This document shows positions 33,101-47,100 of a DNA stretch of 64,000 bases, one piece after another. Below the pieces are notes generated by a model. That model did not search any database. It was not told the origin of the DNA and saw only the letters and a program-made list of their open reading frames with translations. How positions within the stretch are numbered: the first letter of the stretch is position 1; the number at the start of each line of letters is the position of its first letter. The stretch covers positions 29,910,427 to 29,974,426 of the forward strand of contig OX442315.1 in the NCBI GenBank assembly GCA_949358305.1, given 5' to 3'. The position numbers were made by a program, and so were the translations under genes. Source of the DNA: Strigamia acuminata (Eukaryota > Arthropoda > Chilopoda > Geophilomorpha > Linotaeniidae).

Positions 33101-34293
33101 AATCAAAACTCACGCTTCCAAAATATGCTTTGGAGTCACTGTCAATACATTGACATAAACACATCGACTGACCAACTTCCTCGAAAACTTCTTCATCAAG
33201 CTAAAATAAAAAAAAAAATAACACTTAAATTATAGAACATTTTAAAAAATCAACGGAAATAGAAAAACAACCCCTAACAAACTCAGTGAACACTGGCCAA
33301 CATAGCATTTACACAACCAATTATGAAAAACACAAATAACTGTGGTGCTTTTACAGCAATGATAAATGTACTGTACGTTATGACTATATAACATTGCAAA
33401 TGATCTTTATTTCAATTTTATTCTTGCCACATAAAAAAAGACAGCAGATTATAGCCATGAGACTTTATTAACGCACATTGTACAAGAAACAAGAGTACAG
33501 AGTTAATAATTTTACAATTATATAGTTGGATTTCTTTTTTTTCTTTTGCTTACCTATTTACTATAAAGTAATCACTTTATTCTGCACATAAAAAAATAGA
33601 AAAAAATAATTGTTTTATTGTTTTTATCCCCCTTATGTACACTGTATAAGTGTTTTTTTTTTCTCCTTTCTTTTATTTCTTTTATTCTTTTATTAGAACC
33701 ACAGCCATTTTTTTTTTAAAAAAAAACCAGTGTTTTGTTTTTATTGGTTGTTTAAAAGCTTAATAGAAAAGACCACAACGCAATAACCCTGTTGGCCAGT
33801 GTCACGTGCGATGCTTAACTGAAAAATATTAAAGATTATTAACCGAACTCCATTCGCAATCATTTATAATTACCTAGAAAGTCTGACCACTTCTTCCGCG
33901 CTTTTCATTCCACCATCAGGCGCTAATAACGGTGCCAGGGCTTTCAATAGTTGTAGTGGATCAATTGGTGGCTGCAAAATACAATCGAAAACAAGTCATT
34001 AGCATTTTCAGTTCGAGGCAACCCTTTTCAACTCAAAAACCACACCAAACACAAACAAAACTTTGAAAAAATACTCACAAGCGGCTTTTTCTTTTGGACT
34101 TAAACAGTTCGAAATTCCGAACGGAAATTCAATGCATTGTTAAACTCACAACACGATGTATTATTTTGTTATTAAAATTAAACCCAAATACACACTTAAA
34201 AATATAAAAACCGTACATTTTCAATTTCTGACCGTGGTCATTGTCACTGAACGTAAATAAATACTCACCAGGAGGTATGAAACTAGGTTCCAT
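30106..34293 (-). CDS. PPP1R10: PNUTS, protein phosphatase 1 regulatory subunit 10
   Basis: A complete 776-residue nuclear PP1-targeting subunit; in other animals it forms the PTW/PP1 complex acting on RNA polymerase II and chromatin. Exons: 34269-34293, 34079-34098, 33874-33971, 33114-33200, 32783-33048, 32332-32722, 32139-32272, 31779-32078, 31448-31707, 31258-31385, 31124-31199, 30904-31060, 30562-30837 and 30106-30218. The N-terminus has the TFIIS-N/LW domain ([32 protein letters not shown]). Basic low-complexity stretches and [14 protein letters not shown] follow. The PP1-docking RVxF-type motif is [10 protein letters not shown], followed by [22 protein letters not shown]/Pro-Met-rich tail ends in a CCCH zinc finger ([20 protein letters not shown]). 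Every junction keeps phase. Confidence 0.95.
34079..34098 (-). CDS. PPP1R10: PNUTS 20-nt microexon
   Basis: Encodes VQKKKPL between the 25-nt first coding exon and exon 33874-33971. Acceptor GTTTAAG, donor GTGAGT. Without it the first exon (phase 1) cannot join the third (phase 0) in frame, so it appears constitutive. Confidence 0.75.
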
Positions 34294-34420
34294 CCTTTAT
34301 TAACCTTCAACGAGACCCACCATTAAAAAACACATAAAAAAAAAAAAACACGCATGCGCAGTAACTGTTTTGTTAAACGCAGGCGTAATAAATTTTTAAC
34401 CAGACATTTTAATTCCCGTT
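34294..34420 (-). promoter_or_regulatory. PNUTS promoter with NRF1-like site
   Basis: CGCATGCGCA at 34351-34360, about 58 bp upstream of the start codon, matches the NRF1 core. A possible plus-strand transcript starts in the opposite direction, so the promoter may be bidirectional. Confidence 0.45.
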
Positions 34421-34756
34421 TATACCACACCAGACGTTTATCTGAATCCAAAAAAATTAACACATCTATTTTATCGGTGAGGTGATCACCGGTTAGACCG
34501 GAACCGAACCAGTCTTAAAGCAAAGGCTAAGTCAATCATCTCAATTTTGGAATTTCCGCTCTAGTGGTTCCGGGAATTCCATCAACACGAGACATTTGCC
34601 AGAGCATTCTAATTCTAAATAAACATTCTGGCATTCGTTATTCCATCTACGCCCCAATTGTTGTCTTTGCTGCCATTTCCCACTGCCTCTTTCACGACAC
34701 TTGAAAATTTCAAATATTCTATTGATTTTTAAACAAGTGTTTTGAATTGTTTTCAG

Positions 34757-35477
34757 GGGGTTCTACAGTCTAATGGGCAGGAATGTTGTTTGAACACACT
34801 CAGTCAAGAAAAAGAAAAAAAACAATTTCAATTTCATTTAAGTACCGAGTTTTCCATTTGGCAGTCACAAGGAACGAATGGACAAGTCAACAGCGGTTTA
34901 GGATGGAAGTATGCAACATTGACAGCCGATTTATTCAACCGACAAATATTGATGACGAATATAAGCATACCGGACATGACCCATTTACAACTTGGAAATA
35001 TTCACTGTTCACCCGCACACAGTACTAGAACAGGACTACAAGACAATAATTTTATACATTATGGCCTACGCCAGCCATTTACGAAGGTATTCATTGTCAA
35101 AACTGCTGCCAAATTAGAAAGAACCAACTACACTCAAGTAACGTTTAAAATGGAATTCGAATTACACCGTACTCATAATAAATTCAAATCACCAGTAAAA
35201 TAAACGAATACATAGACATATTAGAGAAAGACCTTACTGCCGAAGCTCGAAGACGTGAAAACACCTTCAGTCAAAATACTTCTAGTTTTGTTCTTCGTCC
35301 ACAACTTTTTTCCATCTTTTCTTGCGTTTAAAACTTTAAACTACTAGAAACTGACCATCTTTGTGACTTTTTGAATGCAGCTGCAGTGTCTGGTTCGTAT
35401 CAAGCCACAATTGAAGGCACATTTTCTTCTACCAATGCCAGAGACCATCAAAAAAGCCGAGGAAAAATCATCATCTT
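34757..35477 (+). CDS. Unidentified plus-strand coding-like region
   Basis: After an acceptor-like TTGTTTTCAG (ends 34756) two frames stay open for long stretches: 34783-35028 (MLFEHTQSRKRKKTISISFK...) and 34742-35203 (153 codons). Further right a frame contains SVKILLVLFFVHNFF, a possible membrane segment, and after TTTTTGAATGCAG (about 35379) a frame reads LQCLVRIKPQLKAHFLLPMP and stops at 35475-35477. This resembles the 3' exons of a spliced gene divergent from PNUTS, followed by AATAAA near 35609. I could not join the pieces into one protein or recognise a family; it may be a decayed gene. Confidence 0.35.
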
Positions 35478-38198
35478 GACGATAAGAATTCATTTAATTC
35501 TGCTAACACCAGACAGCCATCAGCTCAAATGATGTCGTCAATGCCGTACAAGATTATATATTTTTTAATTTCCATTTTTGCCACCACACGGCACTTGGTC
35601 TAGTTCTAATAAAAGCCGCCCATCAACTCGGAAAACTGCGTCACATATGGCAATTCCAACACCAAAAAATGAATCCTGTGTAGTGTCTATTGCGCTACAT
35701 ACTTCAGCGTCGGGACCAATTTGAATTCAAATTATTTCAAATTCTTTACAAAATGATTTTCAATTCGAATCAAAGATGTCTCCCCACACGACAGAACCAT
35801 CAGAAATTTAAATCCCAAAAATAATTCCGATAAATATTAAATATTTTATTTAATAAATAAAATAATGAAATATTCAACAACTTCTACTCCGTAATTGAAT
35901 TAGCCCTTTTTATGTATCGCATTATTACGCAACACAAACATGGCCGTGCCGTAACTCAGGAGATTGCTTCTATTTTTGTTTATCGCGATTTGCTTCTCGG
36001 CTATAAACTTTCAAGTATTTAAACTCGACCCAAAAAATACCACATCACAAAACGTCCTAATAAAACCAACCAATTCACTCCCACCTTTAAATTAATGATT
36101 TCAACTATAATTTTCTCCTCTATTCAATTTTCAAAAATCCGACCTTCAAATCAATTTCCCACCATTGTTTAAGTTTCAATTCACGCATCGATTTCAGCCT
36201 CCATGTATGACAATTGATAAGGAAAAAAGGCTTAGCATACCTCTGCCAAATCGTCGGTACTGTAGTTTACAACGTTTTCAAGCCACACCGAACTCGTATT
36301 CAAAATATATTTGTACACGATTTGTTTATAACCTTTAGCACCACATTAATAACATTTGAAATGCTCAACAATATAAACTGGTCAAGGCTGCAGTCGTTTC
36401 AAGCATTATTATCTTCCAGATTAAACAAAAAAAGCTAGAAATTCATTTCAAATGCAGACACCCTTTAAGTTCAGCGATAACTTTATCCCATATCAATTTT
36501 AAGTTAACATTTGTGTGTACAAAGTCTCTTTTAAGACAGGATACTGCCAAAATCAACGACAGCCTTGACATTCTATCAAAATACGGAAAATGTACACCGT
36601 TAACTAAATTTAAAAACACGGATGCACTTTTCCAAGCAATTTTACTAAATAAAAATGATTTTCCCCCCTTTTCTTTTTTTAATTTTTTTTTTCATTTGTG
36701 GACATTTGCATTCAACCCTAGCACTTTGGCCGTCACGCCTCGGTTACTTACGGATTATGCATAACGTGATCGAAATCTGCAACTTTTGCGTATTAATAAC
36801 AACAATAAATAAAAAGTATTTATTTCCGAGAGTTAACCCATAAACATACGGTTTGTAGCGCCTCCCATGATTTCCAAAAGAAAAAGCCGCCCATAACCGC
36901 TCGCCATGTTTTATTTACCATTCCGTCACGATATCGCTCAATTAGGCCTATTCCGGACAAAGCGCGTTGAAAAAAAATGCCACCGTTAAGTATTACCGCC
37001 GAGCAACTGAAACGAAACAAATAAAGAATTAAAATACATCGTTTACGTAAGCAACCATGAATATCAGTGCAGCCGATAAAGATACTATTTTCGAATTCGA
37101 ATATGGAGTCTACGGCTTTGAAACATCATGGTTGTTGTTTATGAATAATAGAAAAAAACGCTTAAAAAATAATTTTTATTAAAACTGCAAGCGAAATCAA
37201 CTATTTCTTTATTTAAATGTTTATAATATATTTTTTTTTATGACTTTTCATGCACAATGTCTGCAGTTACAAGTTGTTGATTCTGGTTCATTTCCTCTTA
37301 GCTTGAATTTCATGTTCAAGATGGCGGACTGTTGTTGTTTTAGGAACTAGGCCTGAACTTTAATTTTAGACTCTTTGGGCATTAAACACTTACTTTGTAA
37401 AAAATAAAATAATGACGTAATATATTTTAATAATTTGTGTTCATCCAAGGATTTTGTAAACGGCTAATATAACGGGTTAAAGGAATTTTAACATCTTTGA
37501 CGACTAGATCTTCCAAGATGGCGATTATGTTGATCACGATAAATGCAGCCAATTTAAATTTCTACCAACTAAATTTCTTTGCTTCAGTTTTGATTTTCGT
37601 ATCTGTGAAAGACAAGGGAACACAATTAGTAATCGAAATCAACCAGCCAACACTAATTAAAGAAAAAGAATCCAACGTAAATTTCTAACGAAAAAAACAT
37701 CAAACCTAACTTACCGATGACATCCCTACTGAATGAATATTTCTCCACCCGTCACTACGAAGCCGAGAGCGCTGCAGTCGCATGACGTAATATTTATACA
37801 GTCAGCGTGGCTCTAGCCTGCATCATACCGTGTTATAGTGAATTCCAATTTCAACTAAAAGATTTTTTTTTTAAATGTTTTTTCATTTATAAGAAAATGC
37901 AAAAATTATTGAAAGAAAAAGAATTTATTTACAAAGACGTATTGTACAGGATTGTTCAAAAATTAGGTGTCAGAATGATAATGAAATTTCAAAATACTAC
38001 AGATAAAATGACCAAAAAATCGTTCAAATTAAATAAATTTTAGTGCCAAATTATGATCGTGCATTGCTTTATTTCATACCAAACGTATATAATATTGAAA
38101 ATTGTTATTAATAGTTAAATATATTTTAAATATAGATTATGTACACAAAAATATATATATATCCGATTTAAAATATGAGAAGATTTTTTAAACATCTT
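35478..38198. other. Intergenic region before the RasGAP 3' end
   Basis: AT-rich with no recognised gene. Two YY1-like AAGATGGCG motifs occur at 37318 and 37515. Minus-strand TTTATT near 38068 may be the RasGAP poly(A) signal. Confidence 0.4.
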
Positions 38199-41100
38199 TT
38201 AACAAGAACTGCTATTTGAATCGTGAAATTGATAATACTCTTTAAGTTGATACAACGCCATCTTTAACTGTGAATTTGCGACATCTAACGTAATGATTTG
38301 CCGCTCTTGATTCTCGATCGTACGTTGTTTCTCGTCTAGAACTCCTTGCATCTCGCTTTGTTCTCTTCGTAACTTCTCTTCCACCTTGACAAGTCTAAGA
38401 ATGCAATTCAAATAAAACCATAAAAATAAAAAAAATAAAAACAATTTAAAAAAATAAGCATTAAGATATCTAAGACATGCAAAATGTATATTTTTTAACG
38501 TTTCATGCATAATTTATTGAAGTAATTAATTAATTTCACTTAATTAAACTAAAAATCTCTCCTATTTACAATCGATATAAATAATACAAAAGCTAATGTT
38601 TCTAATTTACAACTTCTGTAAACAAATCATCATGATTCTAAAAACACTGGTATAAACAAGTTTAAAATCTACTTATTACGACACACTTAATAGATTTATT
38701 AACGTAACAAATATATTCTTAGTTTAAATTAAAAAATTAACAAGCAGAGAATCGCACAGCAATCCATGCACTTTCAAATCCAAGCATCTCCAACCATTAA
38801 ATCCTATTAGTAAACACATTAAAACTTCCATGCAAACACAATTAAACATCAGTAACAGTCAGCGATTTTGATTTAACCGAGAATGAAACCGCAGCCCCGC
38901 TGCTGTTGCTGCGGGGCCGCACAAGATCCGATGTTAAATTAGGCACCAAAAGCGCGTGATGAATTAGTGGAGTAGAATTAGCATGCGATCGTAGCACTTG
39001 TTCATGCAAATTATTTTCGTCGTACCTAGTGATCACATTTCGCATCTCTTCGTCTCTTTGTTGTTGTATGAATTCAGCGCACGATTCCGAACGGATATGT
39101 ACCGACTCCTGTTCTTGCAGTCTCATTTCCGCATCACTCAACTTCTGTTGCAAATCCTGCATAACTCGACGCAATTCTTCAATCTCGTGTTCGTACTAAA
39201 AAATAACAATAACAAAATAAAAAAAACAATCAATGAAAAATGAAATTATTTATTTACAAAAATTTACATCTTACAATTCACAAATTTATTCGTCTAATAA
39301 CTTACATCTCCAATAGTTTTCTCTGTTTTTGGACTATCAATCGACTGACCGACGTCGGATGATTGTTCCGAGTCGCACTCGGTTTGCCAGACATTTCCCA
39401 TTTGTTGATCCGCTAAAGCGTCCCTCGATATAAACCGTTGGCCCTTCAGCTTCAAACTGCAATTACTTTGTCTATTTAGAAATTCATTCGAACCCGACAT
39501 TTTCGAATTTTCCCTCAATCGCGACGTCGGGTTGCCCGAAGCGTACGGATTCGTTCGTGGAACTAGATTGGTCGCAATCGCAAACTCCGACGACGACAGT
39601 GACGATGACATAGACGATTGATGGGCTTGGAAATACCTTTGCTCGACTTCGGGCGACGAATCGGCAACGAGCGGTTCGTGTTGTTGCGGAAACCGGTACA
39701 TGGGATTCGCAAATGCCAGGGGTTGCAACGAATTGTTGTTATTGGCATGACGATTGATAAGGTTGTTGTTTTCCTGATGAATTGATGGATCGATGGGCGA
39801 ATTTGATTGGCTGTAAGCGAACGATTGGTATCCAGAAGACGCGACGTTCGAAATCTGACTGATGGAAGTTTGACTTCCTTTGGCATCCGATTGGTGGAGA
39901 TTTTCGTCGTCCGCGAAACACAACGTGTCCAGATAATTGTGATTTCCGTTCACGATCGCGCAATTGTTTTTCATTCGTCCACCCGATTTGTTCTCTTTGT
40001 CCAAGGCACTGAATAGGACATAATCATCGGCGGTTGTGAGGTCTGTAGCCGGTTTCCGGTTATTCGTTTGTACTAGTTGTAAAGTCGAAGCTTCCGGTGA
40101 TTCCGACGGATCGTTTTCGGGCTCTTGTTCGTTTTCTTCGAGATCGACGGCTGGTTTTGCATCCATGTCGCAAGATGATGACATTCTGTTGAGAATTCGT
40201 TGAAGTTTCTCCACTTCCGGCATATAGGCTTTGTTTGTAATCTTGCCGAGCATTTCCGGGAGAACAATTCGCAGAATTGACAGCTCTTTTCCGATATCGA
40301 TAAAGCCATCAAAGTCTTGTTGGTTTTCAGATGTAACGGGACTCTGAAAGAAAGAAACAAACAAACCAAATAAATATAAAATTAATTTAAGTTTACACGT
40401 TTTCCCTTTTAAACTTACAGATATTTGCTTCAAGAAAGTTTTCATCGGTATCCATTCTCTTTCTACGAAATCATTTAAAAATTCCATAAAGCTTTCCTTG
40501 CCACCGAATCGTGTAAAGTTTGCTAACGTCTGTATGATTTTAGCAATCAACGTCAAATTACGCGCTGCTCTTTCTTGCGGGTACTCTAAAACAAGAAAAT
40601 AAATACCATAACTAACGTGGATTAATGGATACAAAATAAATATTTCAAACCTTGCATTAGATTAAATAAACTGGGCGACAATATAGCCGGACATAAAAAG
40701 CGTAAAAAAATCGATGCGCTGATTAAGTTCTCACTTAATTCCTCTTTTCCAACTGCGGTTAATCGTTTTCGGTAAGCGTGGAACACTTGCCGCAGTTCAC
40801 TGCAAATATAAAATGCAATTTAACTTCAAACTAAACCAAATTAATAAAAAATAAAAAATTTACTTACACAGGAAAATAACAGTAGGAATTTAATATTTTT
40901 AACCACGCCATTTCCACATAAATTATTAAATTATGCTGCTGGTGTGCCAACTGATTATTATTTCCTACTTTCATAGGATCAACTTCGCAATCGTCTTTTA
41001 ATTGCATCATGGTTTGGATAAATTCGCCCAGAGTTTCCGTCAGGTATTTGTGACCCACCAACTTCATGTACGCTTCCATCGCTTTTGTAGCCAGAGAATT

Positions 41101-44100
41101 GCCACGAAATGTTAATCTCTCGTCGTCTATTTTATCGATGTCGGCCATCACGATATCTGATAAAAATTTTTGAGCAATGTTTTCTTTCTGCATTATGTTA
41201 ACTAATGTGCTCGCCAAATCTTCCTAAAATTACAAATTACAAATTACAAAAAAATACAAACTAGATTTTAAAAATAAATATTTAATTACCTTTGCTTTAA
41301 TGCTAATAACCGGTTCTAACATTTCGCATAATTTTAAATAATTGTTTTTTAAATACTGTTGGAAAGAAGAATCAAATTAATTAAATTACCCAATAAAAAA
41401 TTCTCCCTGTGCAAACCTACATTTAAACATTCCTGATAAGCAGCTATTGGAAGGATATCAATTGACTGAAATTTACACTTAATTCTAATAGACGGTGAAT
41501 CTTTGTTCGAATTTTTCTCCAAGACGACGGGATACCTAGAATATTTTTTAGATAAAAATGTATTAAAACTCGGTTTTAATTATTTTAAAAAATATTAATG
41601 ACCTACCATTTTTCAATCAGATGCCGACTACTAACGGTCGGAACAGGAATTGAAACAACTCCGACTAAAACATTTTTATCTTTTCGTTTCTTTCTATCAG
41701 CTTCGCGGTACAAACACACATTGATGTAATCGATTTGAGGTAAATTACTGAAAATAATCATTTATAAACACATTTTAAAATCATTTCTCAGTAAAACATA
41801 CTTAAAATCAAAATGCTCTCCCCAGAAACATATATCGCCTTTCTGTTTCGATGTCGTACGTGCGTACAGCGCTTCATCTAAGCACAGTTCGCAGTAATAA
41901 CTAAAATAATATGTAAAACATTATACATTTGTATTGTATATGTAATTGTATTAATACCATACCGTTTTTTAATGGGAATTCCTTTCGCTTCTAAAATCCA
42001 AATTTTAAGGCAATTTTCTATTCTTTTCGCACTGTCTTGATCGGAATTGGCGGATTTTCTTAAACTACGCATTAATTTTTGTTAAAACATATTAAAAATG
42101 GATAATCAAAAATGAAAATAACCTTTGTATCCATCGATCTCGTTCCTCAGCCGACCGACAAGAATAATACCGGGTTCCAGCAGGAGACGTTACTTGGAAA
42201 CAGTTATCTTGTCCCAAAATACTGCTGTGTAAAGCTTTAATTTCAATTTCACCCCTGGATAAATCTACAGTATGAAGAACATTTTGACTAGATTGCAAGA
42301 GACTCTCGTGTGACCGTGAAGCACGAATCCGAGCAGGTTTAATGCTAAAAAAATTATTTAGCACAAAAAAAATTTAATAAATACAATATATAAATACTGT
42401 AATAAAAATATATATATTTAAAAAATTCACCTATCGTCCATCACCCGTTTTCTCTCCAACTTCGTGACACTTTTGGTTCTCTTCAACGGATTATTTTTAA
42501 AAGATCGCTTAGAAAAAAAATTCTAAAACAAAAAAAAAAGAAATGCAAATAATTAATTCCAGTTTTAATTTGACGAATTACATCAAGAAACCCCTTATAA
42601 ATCATTCAGATATTAAAATAGAAGTGATCTGAGAAAGATCAGAGTAACAATAGACTCATTCATCAAATTACAAGATTTCTCTCTAGATTTCACGTCCGTT
42701 TGAGAAAATTACCAATTACTTCCATTGTTTCTAAAAACCATGAATTAAGTTCATTTTCGCTAATAAGAACTTACCAGAACTCTAAAAAAAAATCACATTT
42801 ACAACTTATACTTTTAAATCCATAATTACACGTTATACAGGTGTTTTACTCAAGTTCCGCCAACTCCATACTGTTTATATCTGGATAAACTTTATTTTAT
42901 TCTTAAAGTTTCACATTTCCTATGATTAAACTGAAACAAATAAATCTTTTTTTAGAATCTTACCACGAATTTTCCGGCGGGTGAATCTGTGCTTCTTATT
43001 GGTACAACTGGTGTAGCTGGAGCGCTCCCTCTTCGATCCCCACCACCGCAAGCCTTTTCATAAGAAGTATCTGTAGAATAAAAATTAAATATAAAAATAT
43101 CAGTCATGTTTCTTTCATTTATCGTCAATGTAGCGTAAAGCATCCTAAACAACATTTACATAAACCGTTGCCGCATTCACGTCACGTAACCGACGACAAC
43201 AAAAAAGAGGAAAACTGGTCTAAAACACATCTGAAACGTCTACTATTTTTAAAAATCGAGGCCACACACATTTGTTTCAGTTTAAAGATATAAAAGTATA
43301 AAACCGTAAAAATAAAAAACAATAAAACATACAGAGAAAAGCAGTTCCGTGTGTAAATTGATTTCTTTTGCATTAATCACGCACCCACTTGAAATTGATA
43401 AATTTTTCAATTTCATATTAGGAATGAGCGAACGAATTTCACGCATTCCTTTGGCTTTTTTCGACATAATAGAAAAACCACATCTCAACCTTGAACATAC
43501 CCAAGGAAATACGAATAAAGAGCACCCCAAAAAAATAATAAAAAATAATTGCAAATTAAATCCAACAAAAATATATAATAAAAAACAAAGTATTTAAATA
43601 AAAAGGACATTAATATATCCTCAACCCTGAACTTAATCGAGGACAAGAAATAGCAGAAAAACAAGAAATTAAAACCAACATTCAATCCACTAACCTACAC
43701 CCTTGAGGAACTGATTTAAAATGTAAACAGAAAACAGTGTAAGACACTTGTTTATAATCACTCCTAACCCATTACCGCAAAATTACTGCTTAATCTTAAG
43801 GAAAAAATCGCCTCGCCAAAAGGAAGAAAAAGATTTAAAACGAGTCAACAACTCACAATTGACTGACACTTTACAAAGAAAAGTTGTAATCAAACAAACT
43901 TTTCCACTATTTCCGCTGATTATACATACTTACTTCTTCTCAGATGTATGCGATAATCATTACAGCTCAAAATATCAGCTCGGATAAGAGTAGCCATAAG
44001 AAAAATAATAAAAAACTTAAAAACATAAGCGAGGCCGACCAACAGAGCTGTCCTTTGTACCACTCTTGCTTCGCTGTCAATGCTACGCTCACAGCGCCCT

Positions 44101-47100
44101 CCAATGACACAAATTAAAACTAAACAAATATTTTTAAAAATAATATTTTTATAAAATATAATATAAAATTAAATTGAAAAAAAAAATTAAACAAACACAA
44201 TATTTAAAAAAAAAATAAAAAAAAATTTTTTTAAAAATTTTTTTTAAAAAATTTAATTTTTAAAAAAAATTTAAATTCGTTAACTTAAAACGTTACCTCG
44301 ATAAAACTCGCTTTTATAAACGGCAGAATCACTTCTAGCCCGTATCAAAGGAGTTGCCAATCCCACAATTTGGTTTGCAAGCAACTGCATAGCAGCTGTG
44401 AGTGACTCCATTTCCGGCGATGATAATAAACGGTCATCGCACGACGCCTCTTTCCATATTGGAATAATGGAAGGAATAATCCTACCGGCGTATAATTTCG
44501 AACGGTTAATCCCAAACTCGTCCACTTTCCCTTGTTCAACAGGTATGCGATGAAACTCCGAATCGGCCGTCGAATCCACTTGTCGACAAATGCAACACAA
44601 CAACATGACTCGATTCAATACGATGTTTTATAAGCACCAGGTGCGTTTTAGAATGCGACTGATGTGAACTTTGATCGTAAACACGATACTGCGGTAGTAT
44701 TCGTTGGCAAGCCGTTATCACATGACGCTCTCGCATAGGCATTGTCAGTGTGATCAAGCATGGTGGCTTCCGTCGTTTGTTCTATACCATACCACCGACG
44801 TGACCAGTTTAAAACTTTTATGTAAAAACGAACATCCAGGTTGGTCATTAAATGATATTCAAATTTAGGCCTAAAAAGTTTAAAGTTAAAACCTATTTAT
44901 AGGTTTAATTCGGAGCACACATCAGGCCTAAATTGAACCTGGATATAAATCCCGCTCGCAATTGTTAACCTGTCAAAAGCTGAATAGAGGAAGTGGCATC
45001 GCGTACGGTTTGCAGCAATACAATTTTTTTCTGACTCTATAGAACGTGTAATGACAAATGATCGCAGCTGTCATATATTAAATTGAACAGGAAAAGAGGG
45101 GCGAGGGTGAGAGAGAGACCCCTGGTGATGACGAAGGTTAGATTAAGTGTAGTCATGCTGTGAAGCTTTATCAACTTGTATTTATCTCATTTTTTTTTTT
45201 AATTTTATAAATGCAACTTAATTTAAAAACTTACAAATACATGCACAATCCCACTACAACGAAATTCTACGACAAAAACACTTCGTTATATAAGGTTAAT
45301 TATAAATTTAAAAAAAATTAAATAATTAAATCCTTTTTTTAAGCTTCCTAAAATTAAAATTCATTCCTCGAATGACCTAATTTTCTCAAGATAAAAAAAA
45401 AACAACATCTTAATTAAAGTCAGGTTGATGCTCGTTATTAATGATGAAAAATATTTTTTCTAAATTGATCACAAGTCCAATAATCCAAAAACTCACCCTA
45501 TTTCCTTTAAGTGGATTTAAAAATACTTGAAATTAGTATTAATTATAAGTAACATGCCCATTTCCTACCTGTGATCATTTCCCATTCGCTTTCAGTAGCC
45601 AAACACGACATAACCGACATACTGAATCTCAAATTATTCTTTCTCCTTCGTAATGAAGCCATAATTTACAATGAGCACAAATGAGTAAAATTTAACCTAA
45701 GCGAGCAACACCATACTTCAAACTGTCAGCCAAACTCCACGCAAACTAACACCTGATCTTCTTGCATCACGCATCACGTCACGGCCCTGTTTACACCACG
45801 TGGTAGGCGAGAAGGAACCGCCAAAAAAATTTCTGACCTAAATAAAGATTTATCCTCCTAAATTCGTGCCCAAATTGTTAATAGAAACAATTTTTTCATT
45901 CCAAATTAAAGTAAGAAATTAATGTTGGAAACAAATAGTTGTTTTTACCGTTATGAACCGAACTGAACTGTGATTTCTTTCGTTCTTTCGAGCAGGAAGA
46001 TTGGTTGCAGCAATAACAACTGCTTGTTTACGTTGCAATGTGAATGAATCATTTAATTCTTGGGATTTGGACGTCAAGTTCATTATTATGGAGTTAAATT
46101 TTTCTCAATTTTCAAGCATTTCGACGCCGTAATCAATTGTTTTTCTATGAAATTTAATTGGAAATAATTAAGAAAAGGGGATGCTGCCCGTTCTCTTTCC
46201 CGGAACGATGTCCGAAGATAATAAATAGACGAGGGGGAATAACAGGAAGAGATACAAACGGTCATTAAGTAACTTTAAAGGAAATTTTTACCCCTAAAAA
46301 AAAAAACAAAGAAAAACAAGATTTTATGTTTTATAATTACAGTTTCTGAATTTCTGTTTCTTTTGTTAACGAATGCTGCATTTCCTTAATGTTTATTTAT
46401 CATGAAACAAAACTACTGTTTTATTCTTATATATATCTATGCAAAATCTAAAATTGATGTATTATCAAGAGATTTAAATAGAAGAAGTTCCTTTAAATTA
46501 AAACCATTATACACGAAGATAAAAATGATAAAAAAAAAGCATTAAAACAAGTTTGTTTTTTTACTCTATATCATTTAATAAAGGCAATGTTTGCCGCCAG
46601 GGGAAAATAGCATGACATCCAAACCTAACCTAAGCTGTTCTTTAACCTATGCAGTACAAAAACTTAAATTGTTGTTTATCCAATTTTATCAGAGATAAAT
46701 ACAAAATTATTAATGCCAATTTTGAATTTTTTATTACAGTATCCTTCAATGCGAAATTTATTTTGAATTTGTTCCTGTTGCACAAGTCAAAAGTAATCTT
46801 TGGAACCAATTTCATTACATTAGGAACGTTGAATCTACGCCTGCAATAGTAAATTCTTTCTCTCTTGTGAAGGCGGATGAGACGCGTTTAAGATCAGGGA
46901 TGTCCAATTTCCTCAAGGACAGGGGACTAAAAATATTCCCCCGGCCGGTGAAATATATTTACGTTATGGAATTGGAGCCAAAAAGAAATTTGCGTGATGT
47001 GTGCCACTAATCATTAAATGGGGAATATGCTAAGAACTTTTCTAACGTTTTGAAACAAAGATTATTGTACTTCTACTTTTCATATAACTTAGATTGGATG

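Noticed and set aside
34269-34293. Idea that the 8-codon PNUTS exon is spurious and the protein starts downstream
   Set aside because: With the 20-nt microexon the phases fit exactly, and no better ATG precedes the conserved LQLLKALAP region.
36820-37020. Minus-strand frame with WKSWEALQTV
   Set aside because: No splice signals linking it to a gene and no family recognised.
46888-46901. hAT-like terminus CAGGGATGTCCAA
   Set aside because: No matching second end or target duplication found, so not called as an element.
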